From Streptomyces sp. NBC_00708 (GTDB taxonomy: Bacteria > Actinomycetota > Actinomycetes > Streptomycetales > Streptomycetaceae), in NCBI GenBank assembly GCA_036226585.1, contig CP108997.1:3286001-3350000 (forward strand): a DNA stretch of 64,000 nucleotides. Direction: 5' to 3'. Under the pieces are notes generated by a model. That model was not told the origin of the DNA, made no database searches, and saw nothing but the letters and a program-made list of their open reading frames with translations. Position numbers and translations under genes: made by a program. Positions 52,391-61,964 of the stretch are shown one piece after another (the first letter of the stretch is position 1; each line of letters opens with the position of its first letter).

Positions 52391-52547
52391 TCCTCAATCG
52401 CCGGACGGGCTGGGTGGGGCCGGCCTCCCAAGTCCACCCGCACACCCAAGCCCGTCCGGCGTTCGAGGACACCTGGACGGCACGTCCCAGCCCGTCCGCA
52501 GATGAAACAGGCCCGCGGGCTTTCAAGCCCGTCCGGCGATTGAGGAC
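52391..52547. repeat. Inverted copies of a dispersed Streptomyces repeat
   Basis: The 21-nt sequence at 52391-52411 (TCCTCAATCGCC...) is the exact reverse complement of 52526-52546. A third copy at 52449-52469 differs from the latter at two positions, and a partial copy lies at 52489-52499. The unit AGCCCGTCCGGCGATTGAGG recurs widely in Streptomyces intergenic DNA (from memory). Confidence 0.75.
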
Positions 52548-52583
52548 ACCGCCCCAAGCCCCACCGCGAGGAGACCCGCACCC

Positions 52584-55500
52584 ATGGACCCCGTGACCCC
52601 TCCCACCGCCGGGGACTACGACGTCCTGCGGCGCCGCCTGAGCACCCACGCCACCGAACTCGCCCGCAGGGCCACCGCCCTCAACGCCCGCCGCACCGAG
52701 GCGTTCGGCTCCACCGGCCTCCGGCTGCTCGGCAGCGAGCAGATCCGCACCGCCCGCCCCTCCGTCCCCCGCGACCTCGTCGCGCTCGGCGGCGAGCTGC
52801 TGTTCGGGTTCGAGCGGGGGCCCGGCCAGCAGAGCGAACCCGCCGTCGACGACGTGCTCGCCCTGTACGCCGCCGATCTCACGCCCGGCACCGGCGCCCC
52901 GCTCACCGACGCCTCCTTCGTCCGTGAATTCGACGGACTGCACCGGTACTTCCGGGACGCGAGGCTGCTGCGGCTGCGCCGGACCGAGGGCCGCCTGCTG
53001 GCGGTCTTCCGTACCGGCGAGACCGCGAAGGACATCCGCGTCCTGCGCTGGGCGCTGAACCCCGACGGCTCCCCCGGCGCGTTCCTCGACGCGCGCGGCG
53101 AGCGCGACCACGTGTTCCCGCCGTCGCACGACTTCACCTGGACGACCGCCGGACGCGAGTCCCACGTCGCGGGCCGCCACCCGCACATCGCCCTCGGCAC
53201 CACGGCCGAGCTGTACGTCGACACGCTCGGCGGCACGCTCACCGTGAAGACCGTCAACGACACGGACACCCCGGACGGGATCTACGAGGAGCCGGTGACC
53301 GAACCGCTCCAGTCGCTGGCGGACGCCGAGGTCGAGTACGCCGAGCTGGGCCCGCTGGTCCTGCTGCGCGTGCGCCCGTACAAGGAGGAGGCGAGGCGCC
53401 ACCTCGTCTTCAACGCCCTGCTCGGGACCGTCACCCGGCTCGACGGGATCGGCCCGGCCTGTCAGCGGCTCCCGGAGGACCAGGGGATCATCTTCCCCGG
53501 CGGCTTCTACCTGACCACCGGCGAGGCCAGGACCTTCGACATCGCGCAGCCGCTCACGGACCCGGTCTTCGAGGAGGCCGTCCGCTCCCCGAACGGCGAG
53601 GACGTGCTCTACGTCTTCCGCTCCCGCCAGGACGGCCGGAGCCTGCTGCTGCCGTACAACGTGATCCGCCAGGAGGTCGCGACCCCGCTCCAGGGCCGGG
53701 GCCACGCGCTGCTCGACGACGGCACGCTGGTCGTGCTGCGCGACCCGGTGGAGGGCGGCGACGGGGGCGCGGCACGGGTCCATCCGTTGCAGCGCTGGCA
53801 GACCTCGTACGTCTCCGACACCTATGCCGCGTCCCGCCCGGCGGGCGAGGGTCCGCTCGCCCGGGTCGGCAACGCCGACCTCGTGCGCGGGATCTCCGAC
53901 TGCCTCGCGCTCGCACACGCCGCGTCGGAGACGACGCCGACGGCCGCCGTGTACGACCGGCTGGTCGCGGACTGCGTACGGGCGGGCGACCGCTACCACT
54001 GGCTGGGCGACGGCGAACTGGGCGGCCTGGCCGAGCCATTGGCCGAGCTGCGGGAGACCGCGCGCCAGGTGGTCGCGGAGTTCGAGGCCGTCCAGGAACT
54101 GACCCGGCAGGCCGCCGACGCGCTCACCGAGACCGCCGACCGCATCACCGCCCTGGTCCGCCGGGTCCGCGGCGAGGCCCCGCGCACGGCCGCCGAGTGG
54201 GTCGACCGCCTGACCGGACTGCGCGGCGCTCACGGCCACTTGGCGACCCTGGCCGAGATGCGGTACGCGGACACCGAACGCATCGCGGAACTCACCGCCA
54301 CCACCGCCGACGACATCGAGGCGGCCGGCCGCCGCGCGGTCGCCTTCCTGGCCAGGGACGACGCGTTCGCCGGCTACCACGAGGACATCGCCCGCCTCAC
54401 CGAGGAGGCCGCCGAGCTGCCCTCGGTGACCGACGCCGCCGCGCTCGGGGAGCGGCTGGCCGGCATGACGGACGGCCTGAGCACGGTCACGGACGTCGTC
54501 GCCGGTCTCGACATCGGCGACGGCGTGGTCCGTACATCGATCATGGAGCGCATCGCGGAGGTGCTCGGCGCCGTCAACCGCGCCCGTGCCGTGCTCGACG
54601 CCCGTCGCCGCAGCCTGGCGGACCACGAGGGCCGGGCCGAGTTCGCCGCCGAGTCCGCGCTGCTCGGGCAGGCCGTGACGGCCGCGCTGGCCGCCGCCGA
54701 GACCCCGGAGTCCTGCGACGAGCAGCTGGCCAGGCTGCTGCTCCAGCTGGAGAACCTGGAGGCGCGGTTCGCGGAGTTCGACGACTTCCTGGCGGAGCTC
54801 GCCGAGCGCCGGACGGAGGTGTACGAGGCGTTCTCGGCGCGCAGGCAGAGCCTTCAGGACGCCCTGGCCCGCCGCACCGAGCGCCTGGCGGAGTCCGCCG
54901 CGCGCGTGCTGGAGACGGTCGCCCGCCGCAGCGCGGCCCTTCCGGACGCGGACGCCGTCCACACCTACTTCGCCTCCGACCCGATGGTCGCGAAGATCCG
55001 CCGGACCGCCGAGGAGCTGCGGGGGCTCGGGGACACCGTGCGCGCGGAGGAGCTGGACGGGCAGCTGCTCGCCGCCCGCCAGGAGGCGGGCCGGGCCCTG
55101 CGCGACCGCAGCGAGCTGTACGCGGACGGCGGGTCCGTGATCCGGCTGGGCCGGCACCGGTTCGCGGTGAACACCCAGCCGTTCGAGCTGACGCTGGTAC
55201 CGCAGGACGACGGGCTCTCGTTCGCCGTCACCGGGACGGACTACCGGATGCCGGTGACCGATCCGGAGTTCGCCGCGACCCGCCCGTACTGGGACCAGAC
55301 GCTGCCCTCCGAGTCCCCGTCCGTCTACCGGGGCGAGCACCTGGCCGCCCGCCTCCTCGACGAGCACGGCGCGGACCGGCTGGCCGCCCTGGACGACGCC
55401 GGACTCGCCACGCTCGTCCGGGAGTCGGCGGCAGCCGCGTACGACGAGGGCCATCAGCGCGGCGTCCACGACGAGGACGCGACCGCGATCCTGGCCGCGC

Positions 55501-57470
55501 TCCTGCGGCTGCACGCGGAGGCCGGACTCCTGCGCTTCCCGCCCGCTGTCCGGGCCGCCGCCCAGTTGTTCTGGGCCCACGGCACGGACGAGGCGCGCCG
55601 TACCTCCTGGACGCGCCGCGCCCGCTCGCTGGCCCGCGCCCGGGAGACCTTCGGCCTCGCCCCGGCGATCGCCGCGCTCCAGGAGGAGTGGGCGTCGGAG
55701 ATCGGCGGCGAGAGCCCCCGGACCGTCGCCGCGTACCTCTTCGAGGAGCTGGCCGGCGGCCCCGAGGGTTTCGTGACCGGTGCCTCCGTCCGAGCGTTCC
55801 TGGACAAGTTCCGCCATGCGACCGGCACGTCGGCGTACGACGACGACCTCGCCGCGCTCGCGGACGACCTGCCGGCCCGGCGCCAGCTCGTGGAGGGCTG
55901 GCTCACCTCGTACGCCGGGGCGAGCGGCACCGAGATCGATCCGGGCGACCTGGCGGAGGCCGTCGCGGTGGAGCTGTGCCCGGAGCCGCTGCTCGCCCGC
56001 TACGAGGCCGATGCCCCGCTCACCGAGACCGTGGACGGGCTGCTGGGCGTCCACCCGCGCATCGAGCGCGGCCGGCTCACCGTACGGATCGACGAACTCC
56101 TCGCCCGCACCGAGGAGTTCCGCACCGCCGTCGTTCCCGGCTTCCGCGCCTACCAGCGGCGGCGGAACTCCCTGGTCGCCGCCGAGCGGACCCGGCTGCG
56201 GCTCGACGACCACCGGCCCCGGGTGATGTCCGCGTTCGTGCGCAACCGGCTGCTCGACGAGGTGTACCTGCCGCTGATCGGCGACAGCCTCGCCAAGCAG
56301 CTCTCCACCGCCGACGCCGACCGCCGCACCGACTCGCAGGGCCTGCTGCTGCTCGTCTCCCCGCCCGGCTACGGCAAGACGACGCTCATGGAGTACGTCG
56401 CCGACCGGCTCGGGCTCGTCCTCGTCAAGATCAGCGGGCCCAACCTGGGCCACGACGTGACCTCGCTGGACCCCGCGCAGGCGGGCAGCGCCACCGCGCG
56501 CCAGGAGATCGAGAAGATCAACTTCGCGCTGGAGGCGGGCAACAACACACTGCTCTACCTCGACGACATCCAGCACACCTCGCCGGAACTCCTCCAGAAG
56601 TTCATCCCGCTCTGCGACGCCACCCGCCGCATCGAAGGCGTGCGGGACGGCGAGCCGCGCACCTACGACCTGCGGGGCAAGCGGTTCGCCGTCTGCATGG
56701 CGGGCAACCCGTACACCGAGTCGGGCGCGCGCTTCCAGGTGCCCGACATGCTCGCCAACCGGGCCGATGTGTGGAACCTGGGCGAGGTGCTGTCCGGCCG
56801 CGAGGACGTCTTCGCGCTGAGCTTCGTCGAGAACGCGCTGACCGCCAACCCGGTCCTCGCCCCGCTCGCCGGCCGCTCCCGCGAGGACCTGGCGCTGCTG
56901 CTGCGGCTCGCCGACGCGGACCCCACGGCCCGCCCGGAACGGCTCGAACACCCCTACGCTCCCGCCGAGGTGGACCGGATCACCGCCGTCCTGCGCCATC
57001 TGCTGCGCGCCCGGGACACGGTGCTCGCGGTCAACGCCGCGTACATCGCGTCGGCCGCGCAGACGGACGCCACCCGCACCGAACCGCCGTTCCGGCTCCA
57101 GGGCTCGTACCGCAACATGAACCGGATCGCGGAGCGGATCGCGCCCGTGATGAACGACGCGGAGCTGTCCGCCGTCGTCGAGGACCACTACGCGGGCGAG
57201 GCGCAGACCCTCACCAGCGGGGCCGAGACGGCCCTGCTGAAGCTGGCCGCCCTGCGGGGCACGCTCACACCGGCCCAGAGCGAGCGCTGGGCCGCGCTCT
57301 GCTCCTCGTACGTCCGCACCCAGGCGCTCGGCGGGCCCGAGGGCGATCCGATGACCCGCGCCGTGGCCGCGCTCGGGCTGCTCGCGGACCGGATCGCGGC
57401 CGTCGAGACGGCGATCGGCCGCGCCGCCGATCCCCGGCACCTGCTGGCGCGGCACCCCGAGGACCGCTGA
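52584..57470 (+). CDS. Giant AAA ATPase of the flotillin operon ('DNA repair ATPase'-like)
   Basis: A 1,628-residue cytosolic protein. The N-terminal ~480 residues look beta-rich (FDGLHRYFRDARLLRLRRTEGRLLAVFRTGE, HPHIALGTTAELYVD). Residues about 490-850 are helical with coiled coil (ELRETARQVVAEFEAVQEL, NLEARFAEFDDFLAELAERR). The ATPase module at 1,240-1,560 has Walker A PPGYGKTT (1260-1267), Walker B LLYLDDIQH (Asp1327-1328) and AGNP (near 1375). Similar proteins are labelled 'DNA repair ATPase' in databases (from memory); I see no nuclease or helicase motif. GAGGAG precedes the ATG. It follows the flotillin by 233 bp of repeats. It probably remodels a partner at the flotillin domain. Confidence 0.8.
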   Translation: MDPVTPPTAGDYDVLRRRLSTHATELARRATALNARRTEAFGSTGLRLLGSEQIRTARPSVPRDLVALGGELLFGFERGPGQQSEPAVDDVLALYAADLTPGTGAPLTDASFVREFDGLHRYFRDARLLRLRRTEGRLLAVFRTGETAKDIRVLRWALNPDGSPGAFLDARGERDHVFPPSHDFTWTTAGRESHVAGRHPHIALGTTAELYVDTLGGTLTVKTVNDTDTPDGIYEEPVTEPLQSLADAEVEYAELGPLVLLRVRPYKEEARRHLVFNALLGTVTRLDGIGPACQRLPEDQGIIFPGGFYLTTGEARTFDIAQPLTDPVFEEAVRSPNGEDVLYVFRSRQDGRSLLLPYNVIRQEVATPLQGRGHALLDDGTLVVLRDPVEGGDGGAARVHPLQRWQTSYVSDTYAASRPAGEGPLARVGNADLVRGISDCLALAHAASETTPTAAVYDRLVADCVRAGDRYHWLGDGELGGLAEPLAELRETARQVVAEFEAVQELTRQAADALTETADRITALVRRVRGEAPRTAAEWVDRLTGLRGAHGHLATLAEMRYADTERIAELTATTADDIEAAGRRAVAFLARDDAFAGYHEDIARLTEEAAELPSVTDAAALGERLAGMTDGLSTVTDVVAGLDIGDGVVRTSIMERIAEVLGAVNRARAVLDARRRSLADHEGRAEFAAESALLGQAVTAALAAAETPESCDEQLARLLLQLENLEARFAEFDDFLAELAERRTEVYEAFSARRQSLQDALARRTERLAESAARVLETVARRSAALPDADAVHTYFASDPMVAKIRRTAEELRGLGDTVRAEELDGQLLAARQEAGRALRDRSELYADGGSVIRLGRHRFAVNTQPFELTLVPQDDGLSFAVTGTDYRMPVTDPEFAATRPYWDQTLPSESPSVYRGEHLAARLLDEHGADRLAALDDAGLATLVRESAAAAYDEGHQRGVHDEDATAILAALLRLHAEAGLLRFPPAVRAAAQLFWAHGTDEARRTSWTRRARSLARARETFGLAPAIAALQEEWASEIGGESPRTVAAYLFEELAGGPEGFVTGASVRAFLDKFRHATGTSAYDDDLAALADDLPARRQLVEGWLTSYAGASGTEIDPGDLAEAVAVELCPEPLLARYEADAPLTETVDGLLGVHPRIERGRLTVRIDELLARTEEFRTAVVPGFRAYQRRRNSLVAAERTRLRLDDHRPRVMSAFVRNRLLDEVYLPLIGDSLAKQLSTADADRRTDSQGLLLLVSPPGYGKTTLMEYVADRLGLVLVKISGPNLGHDVTSLDPAQAGSATARQEIEKINFALEAGNNTLLYLDDIQHTSPELLQKFIPLCDATRRIEGVRDGEPRTYDLRGKRFAVCMAGNPYTESGARFQVPDMLANRADVWNLGEVLSGREDVFALSFVENALTANPVLAPLAGRSREDLALLLRLADADPTARPERLEHPYAPAEVDRITAVLRHLLRARDTVLAVNAAYIASAAQTDATRTEPPFRLQGSYRNMNRIAERIAPVMNDAELSAVVEDHYAGEAQTLTSGAETALLKLAALRGTLTPAQSERWAALCSSYVRTQALGGPEGDPMTRAVAALGLLADRIAAVETAIGRAADPRHLLARHPEDR

Positions 57471-57499
57471 CCGTACCGATCTCCGGAAGGGAGCAAGGC

Positions 57500-59449
57500 A
57501 TGCTGGGACATGTGTCCTCCTCATTCCCCCAGCAACCCCAACCCTCCCCGCTCTCCGGCCACATGGTCGTCTGCGGGGACGACGCGCTCGCCCAGCGGCT
57601 CGCCGTGGAACTGCGGTACGTCTACGGGGAGCGGGTCACCCTCGTCCTGCCGCCGGAGCCGGGCGCGGCCAGGCCGGACGAGCCGCTGAGCGGGCGCGGC
57701 CGGGCCGCCGCGCTGTTCGGGCGGATGGCGTCCGCGATGAACCGCAACGGCGGGGGGCTGCCGCACGGTTCGGACGGGGACACCAACGCCGGGGTGGAGG
57801 CCGTGCGCATCCTCCAGGCCGCGGAGCCGTCCGACGAGGCGCTGGAGGAGGCGGGGATCTCCAGGGCGTCGGCGGTCGCCCTGGTCTACGACGACGACGA
57901 GCGCAACATCCGGGCCGCGCTGACCGCGCGCCGGCTCAACCCCCGTGTCCGGCTGGTGATCCGGCTCTACAACCGCAAGCTCGGCCAGCATCTGGAGACC
58001 CTGCTCGACCAGGCCGCCGCCGTCGCCTCCCCCGGGCTCGACCAGGCCGCGATCGACGCCTCCACCACGGTCCTGTCCGACGCCGACACCGCGGCCCCCG
58101 CCCTCGCGGCCACCGCGCTCGCCGGGTCGACCCGGGTGATCCGGGCGGAGGGCCTGTTCCTGCGGGCCGCCGAGCGCACCCCGCCCCGGGGCGGCCAGGT
58201 CGCCGACCCCGGCCTGTGCACGCTGGCCCTGCTCTCCTCCACCACGCACGACCCGGCCGGCGCGGAGGGCTCCGACAGCAGCGGCGCGGAGGGGCCGCAG
58301 CTGCTGCCGGACCCGGCGGAGATCGCCTCCGCGACCGGACGCGGCACGGTCGTCCTGGAGGCCGTCACCCAGTCGGGACCGGCCGCGCCCAAGGTCCGGA
58401 TGAGCGGCCGGAGCGCGCCGCTGAGCCAGTTCTTCTCGCGCCGGCTGCGGTGGTCGGCCCTCGGCGTCGGGCTGGCGGTCCTCGGGCTCGCGGTGGCCTC
58501 CACGGTCACCACGGGCGACAACGCCCTGCACGCCACCTACCTCACCCTGCTCGACCTGTTCGCCATGGGCGACCCGGCCATCGGGGACCCGACCGCCCGC
58601 CAGATCATCCAGATCCTCTCCGGTATCGCGGGCCTGATGCTGCTGCCGCTGCTGGTGGCCGGTGTGCTGGAGGCGTTCGGCTCGCTGCGCACCGCCTCCT
58701 CGCTGCGGCGTCCGCCGCGCGGCCTGTCCGGGCACGTGGTGCTGCTCGGCCTCGGCAAGATCGGCACCCGGGTCCTGGTGCACCTGCGGGAGCTGGGCAT
58801 CCCGGTGGTCTGCGTGGAGGAGGACCCGGAGGCGCGGGGCATCCCGGTCGCCCGGCGGCTGCACGTGCCGGTGGTCCTCGGTGACGTCACGGACGAAGGG
58901 GTGCTGGAGGCCGCCAAGATCAGCCGCTCACGCGGGCTCCTCGCGCTGACCAGCGCCGACACGACGAACCTGGAGGCCGCGCTGTACGCCCGCTCGCTGA
59001 AGCCGAATCTGCGGGTGACGGTGCGGCTGTTCGACGACGAGTTCGCCACGGCGGTCTACCGCACGCTGCGCACGGCGCACCCGCAGGCGATCACCCGGTC
59101 CCGCTCGGTGTCCCATCTGGCCGGGCCCTCCTTCGCGGTCGCGATGATGGGCCGGCAGATCCTGGGGGCGATCCCGGTCGAGCGGAAGGTGCTCCTGTTC
59201 GCCGCGATCGAGGTCGCCGGGCATCCCCAGCTGGAGGGCCGTACGGTGGAACAGGCGTTCCGCGCGGGCGCGTGGCGCGTCCTGGCCCTGGACGTGGCGG
59301 CGGCGGCCGGCGGGGCGGCCGGCGAGGGCAGCCTGGTGTGGAACCTCCACCCCGGCTATGTGCTCCGCCCGACGGACCGCGTGATCATCGCGGCGACCCG
59401 GCGGGGCCTCGCGGAACTCCTGGGCCGCCGGGCGCTGACGCGCCGCTGA
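57500..59449 (+). CDS. Two-RCK membrane protein, unusual ion channel-like
   Basis: A 649-residue protein. A degenerate N-terminal TrkA_N domain (SGHMVVCGDDALAQRLAVEL, without GxGxxG) runs to about 190. A membrane segment at about 317-336 and another at 369-394 flank a loop YLTLLDLFAMGDPAIGDP that could be a pore helix but lacks the TVGYG selectivity filter. The C-terminal TrkA_N domain (from 411) has a proper GLGKIG and EDPEARGI, and a TrkA_C-like end. GGAAGGGAG precedes the ATG, 29 bp after the ATPase gene. It may be a CASTOR/Pollux-type channel or an ion-flux sensor of the same operon. Confidence 0.75.
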   Translation: MLGHVSSSFPQQPQPSPLSGHMVVCGDDALAQRLAVELRYVYGERVTLVLPPEPGAARPDEPLSGRGRAAALFGRMASAMNRNGGGLPHGSDGDTNAGVEAVRILQAAEPSDEALEEAGISRASAVALVYDDDERNIRAALTARRLNPRVRLVIRLYNRKLGQHLETLLDQAAAVASPGLDQAAIDASTTVLSDADTAAPALAATALAGSTRVIRAEGLFLRAAERTPPRGGQVADPGLCTLALLSSTTHDPAGAEGSDSSGAEGPQLLPDPAEIASATGRGTVVLEAVTQSGPAAPKVRMSGRSAPLSQFFSRRLRWSALGVGLAVLGLAVASTVTTGDNALHATYLTLLDLFAMGDPAIGDPTARQIIQILSGIAGLMLLPLLVAGVLEAFGSLRTASSLRRPPRGLSGHVVLLGLGKIGTRVLVHLRELGIPVVCVEEDPEARGIPVARRLHVPVVLGDVTDEGVLEAAKISRSRGLLALTSADTTNLEAALYARSLKPNLRVTVRLFDDEFATAVYRTLRTAHPQAITRSRSVSHLAGPSFAVAMMGRQILGAIPVERKVLLFAAIEVAGHPQLEGRTVEQAFRAGAWRVLALDVAAAAGGAAGEGSLVWNLHPGYVLRPTDRVIIAATRRGLAELLGRRALTRR

Positions 59450-59609
59450 GCCGGGGCTGCCATACCTGCGCGCCGCGTACCCGGCCGGGCTTGAGAGGCC
59501 CCCGGTCCGGGGTGACCGCGGCCGGGAAGGAATACCCCGGCCCCACCCCCCGTTGTACGGTGCGTCCACTTAGTTCAACGTTCAACAACAAGCGCAGGAG
59601 GCGGACGCC

Positions 59610-60695
59610 ATGCAGTTCGGGATCTTCACCGTCGGGGACGTCACCACCGACCCCACCACCGGGACGACGCCGAGCGAGCACGAGCGGATCAAGGCCACCG
59701 TCGCCATCGCACGGAAGGCCGAGGAGGTCGGGCTCGACGTCTTCGCGACGGGTGAGCACCACAACCCGCCGTTCGTCCCCTCGTCGCCCACCACCACGCT
59801 CGGCTACATCGCGGCGCAGACCGAGAACCTCCTCCTGTCGACCTCGACCACGCTGATCACCACCAACGACCCGGTGAAGATCGCCGAGGACTACGCGACG
59901 CTCCAGCACCTCGCGGACGGCCGCGTGGACCTGATGATGGGGCGCGGGAACACCGGCCCGGTCTACCCGTGGTTCGGCAAGGACATCCGCCAGGGCATCC
60001 CGCTCGCCATCGAGAACTACGCCCTGCTGCACCGGCTGTGGCGGGAGGACGTCGTGGACTGGGAGGGCAAGTTCCGTACGCCGCTCCAGTCGTTCACGGC
60101 GACCCCGCGCCCACTGGACGGCGTGCCGCCGTTCGTCTGGCACGGCTCCATCCGCTCGCCGGAGATCGCCGAGCAGGCCGCGTACTACGGCGACGGCTTC
60201 TTCCACAACAACATCTTCTGGCCCATCGAGCACACGCAGAAGATGGTGAACCTGTACCGGCAGCGGTACGCGCACTACGGCCACGGCACCGCCGAGCAGG
60301 CGATCGTGGGCCTCGGCGGCCAGGTGTTCATGCGGAAGAACTCGCAGGACGCGGTACGGGAGTTCCGTCCGTACTTCGACAACGCGCCGGTCTACGGGCA
60401 CGGGCCCTCGATGGAGGACTTCACCCGGCAGACGCCGCTGACCGTGGGCTCGCCCCAGGAGGTCATCGAGCGGACGCTGACCTTCCGGGACGCCGTGGGC
60501 GACTACCAGCGCCAGCTGTTCCTGATGGACCACGCGGGTCTGCCGCTGAAGACGGTGCTGGAGCAGCTCGACATCCTCGGCGAGGAGGTCGTCCCCGTCC
60601 TGCGCAAGGAGTTCGCCGCCCTGCGCCCGGCCGGTGTCCCCGAGTCCGCGCCGCTGCACCCCGCCTTCGCCGCCACCCTCACGAAGGAGAGCTGA
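59610..60695 (+). CDS. LLM-class flavin-dependent monooxygenase
   Basis: A 361-residue luciferase-like barrel. FGIFTVGDVTTDPTTG, AEEVGLDVFATGEHHNPPF (EHH) and DLMMGRGNTGPVYPWFG (GRG) are the FMN-binding and active-site patterns. It uses reduced FMN supplied by the reductase encoded 2 bp downstream to oxygenate an unidentified substrate. AGGAGG precedes the ATG. The direct repeat GTTCAACGTTCAAC at 59574-59587 is a possible regulatory site. Confidence 0.9.
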   Translation: MQFGIFTVGDVTTDPTTGTTPSEHERIKATVAIARKAEEVGLDVFATGEHHNPPFVPSSPTTTLGYIAAQTENLLLSTSTTLITTNDPVKIAEDYATLQHLADGRVDLMMGRGNTGPVYPWFGKDIRQGIPLAIENYALLHRLWREDVVDWEGKFRTPLQSFTATPRPLDGVPPFVWHGSIRSPEIAEQAAYYGDGFFHNNIFWPIEHTQKMVNLYRQRYAHYGHGTAEQAIVGLGGQVFMRKNSQDAVREFRPYFDNAPVYGHGPSMEDFTRQTPLTVGSPQEVIERTLTFRDAVGDYQRQLFLMDHAGLPLKTVLEQLDILGEEVVPVLRKEFAALRPAGVPESAPLHPAFAATLTKES

Positions 60696-60697
60696 CC

Positions 60698-61351
60698 GTG
60701 TTCGCCACCGAACCGCTGAGGATCGTCGCCGTATCGGCCGGGCTCAGCAACCCGTCGTCGACCCGGCTGCTGGCCGACCGGCTGGCCGCCGCCGCCCGGG
60801 ACCGGCTGGAGGACGCGCAGGACCGCCCGGTCGACGTCCGGGTGATCGAACTGCGCGACCTGGCCGTGGACATCGCGGGCCACCTGGTGTCCGGCTTCCC
60901 GTCGGCCGCCCTGGAGGACGCGCTCTCGGCGGTGACGGGCGCGGACGGGCTGATCGCGGTCACGCCGGTCTTCACCGCCTCGTACAGCGGCCTGTTCAAG
61001 TCGTTCTTCGACCTGGTCGAGAACACCGCCCTGACCGGTAAGCCGGTGCTCGTCGCCGCGACCGGCGGCACCCCCCGGCACTCGCTGGTGCTGGAGCACG
61101 CGATGCGCCCGCTCTTCGCCTACCTGCGCGCCATCACGCTGCCGACCTCGGTGTACGCGGCGTCGGAGGACTGGGGCGCGGCGGGCGACGCGTACGCCGA
61201 CGGCCTGCCGGCCCGCATCCGGCGCGCGGGCGGGGAGCTGGCCGAGGCCGTCACGGGCGGCCGTGCGGTCTCCGGAGCGACCCGGACCCCCGGCCTCGAC
61301 GACGAGGTGGTCCCGTTCGAGCAGCAGCTCGCCGCCCTCCGCCCGGCCTGA
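60698..61351 (+). CDS. NAD(P)H-dependent FMN reductase (CE1759 type)
   Basis: A 217-residue flavodoxin-like protein. RIVAVSAGLSNPSSTRLLADRL is the FMN-phosphate loop, VTPVFTASYSGLFKSFFDLVE the aromatic FMN-contact segment, and VAATGGTPRHSLVLEHAMRPLFAYL the conserved C-terminal half of the CE1759 subfamily. It supplies FMNH2 to the LLM monooxygenase encoded just upstream. GTG 60698 follows the monooxygenase stop by 2 bp. Confidence 0.9.
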   Translation: MFATEPLRIVAVSAGLSNPSSTRLLADRLAAAARDRLEDAQDRPVDVRVIELRDLAVDIAGHLVSGFPSAALEDALSAVTGADGLIAVTPVFTASYSGLFKSFFDLVENTALTGKPVLVAATGGTPRHSLVLEHAMRPLFAYLRAITLPTSVYAASEDWGAAGDAYADGLPARIRRAGGELAEAVTGGRAVSGATRTPGLDDEVVPFEQQLAALRPA

Positions 61352-61458
61352 CCGGACCCGCGAGAATCGCCGTTTCGACCGTTTTGACTAGAGTCGTACG
61401 GGAAGGCGTGACGCGAGCACGGACCGAGCACAACCGCAGAACCCAGCTGGAGGCAGAG

Positions 61459-61881
61459 ATGGGCAGGATCGTGGTGGGCGTGGACGGCTCCGAGTCGTCG
61501 GTCAAGGCACTGCACTGGGCCGTGCGCCAGGCGGAGCTGACCGGTGACACGGTGGAGGCCGTCAACAGCTGGGAGTACCCCGCGACCAGCTGGGCGTCGA
61601 TGATGCCGGGCCTGCCGGAGGACTTCGACCCGCAGGCCATGGCCACGGTGTCGCTCACCGAGACGCTGGAGGAGGCGCTGGGCGCCCAGGGCGCCGCCGC
61701 CGTCAGCAAGGTCGTGGTGATCGGCAACCCGGCGCAGGCCCTGCTCGACCGGGCCGAGGGCGCGAACCTGCTGGTCGTGGGCGCGCGCGGGTACAGCGGC
61801 TTCAAGGCGACCCTGCTCGGCTCGGTCAGCCTGCACGTCACCCAGCACGCGTCGTGCCCGGTGACCGTCGTCCGCGCCTGA
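61459..61881 (+). CDS. Universal stress protein (ATP-binding type)
   Basis: A 140-residue UspA-fold protein. RIVVGVDGSESSVKALHWAVRQAE starts the fold. The ATP-binding motif G-2x-G-9x-G-S is complete in VVGARGYSGFKATLLGSVS. ATG 61459 is preceded by GGAGGCAG. It is monocistronic, ending in a strong hairpin. Confidence 0.9.
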   Translation: MGRIVVGVDGSESSVKALHWAVRQAELTGDTVEAVNSWEYPATSWASMMPGLPEDFDPQAMATVSLTETLEEALGAQGAAAVSKVVVIGNPAQALLDRAEGANLLVVGARGYSGFKATLLGSVSLHVTQHASCPVTVVRA

Positions 61882-61893
61882 CCCCGGGACAGC

Positions 61894-61933
61894 CGGGAGG
61901 CCCCGCACACCACGCATGGTGCGGGGCCTCCCG
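61894..61933. terminator. Bidirectional hairpin between convergent genes
   Basis: CGGGAGGCCCCGCAC and GTGCGGGGCCTCCCG form a perfect 15-bp stem with a 10-nt loop between the stress protein and the MerR-PP2C gene. Confidence 0.75.
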
Positions 61934-61964
61934 CGTCCTCACGGCGTGGGGCGCTCCCGCGTCC

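Noticed and set aside
50763..57524. Open frame of more than 2,200 codons on the minus strand opposite the flotillin and ATPase genes
   Set aside because: It is a shadow of the plus-strand genes caused by high third-position GC. Its translation is low-complexity and has no recognisable domain or ribosome binding site.
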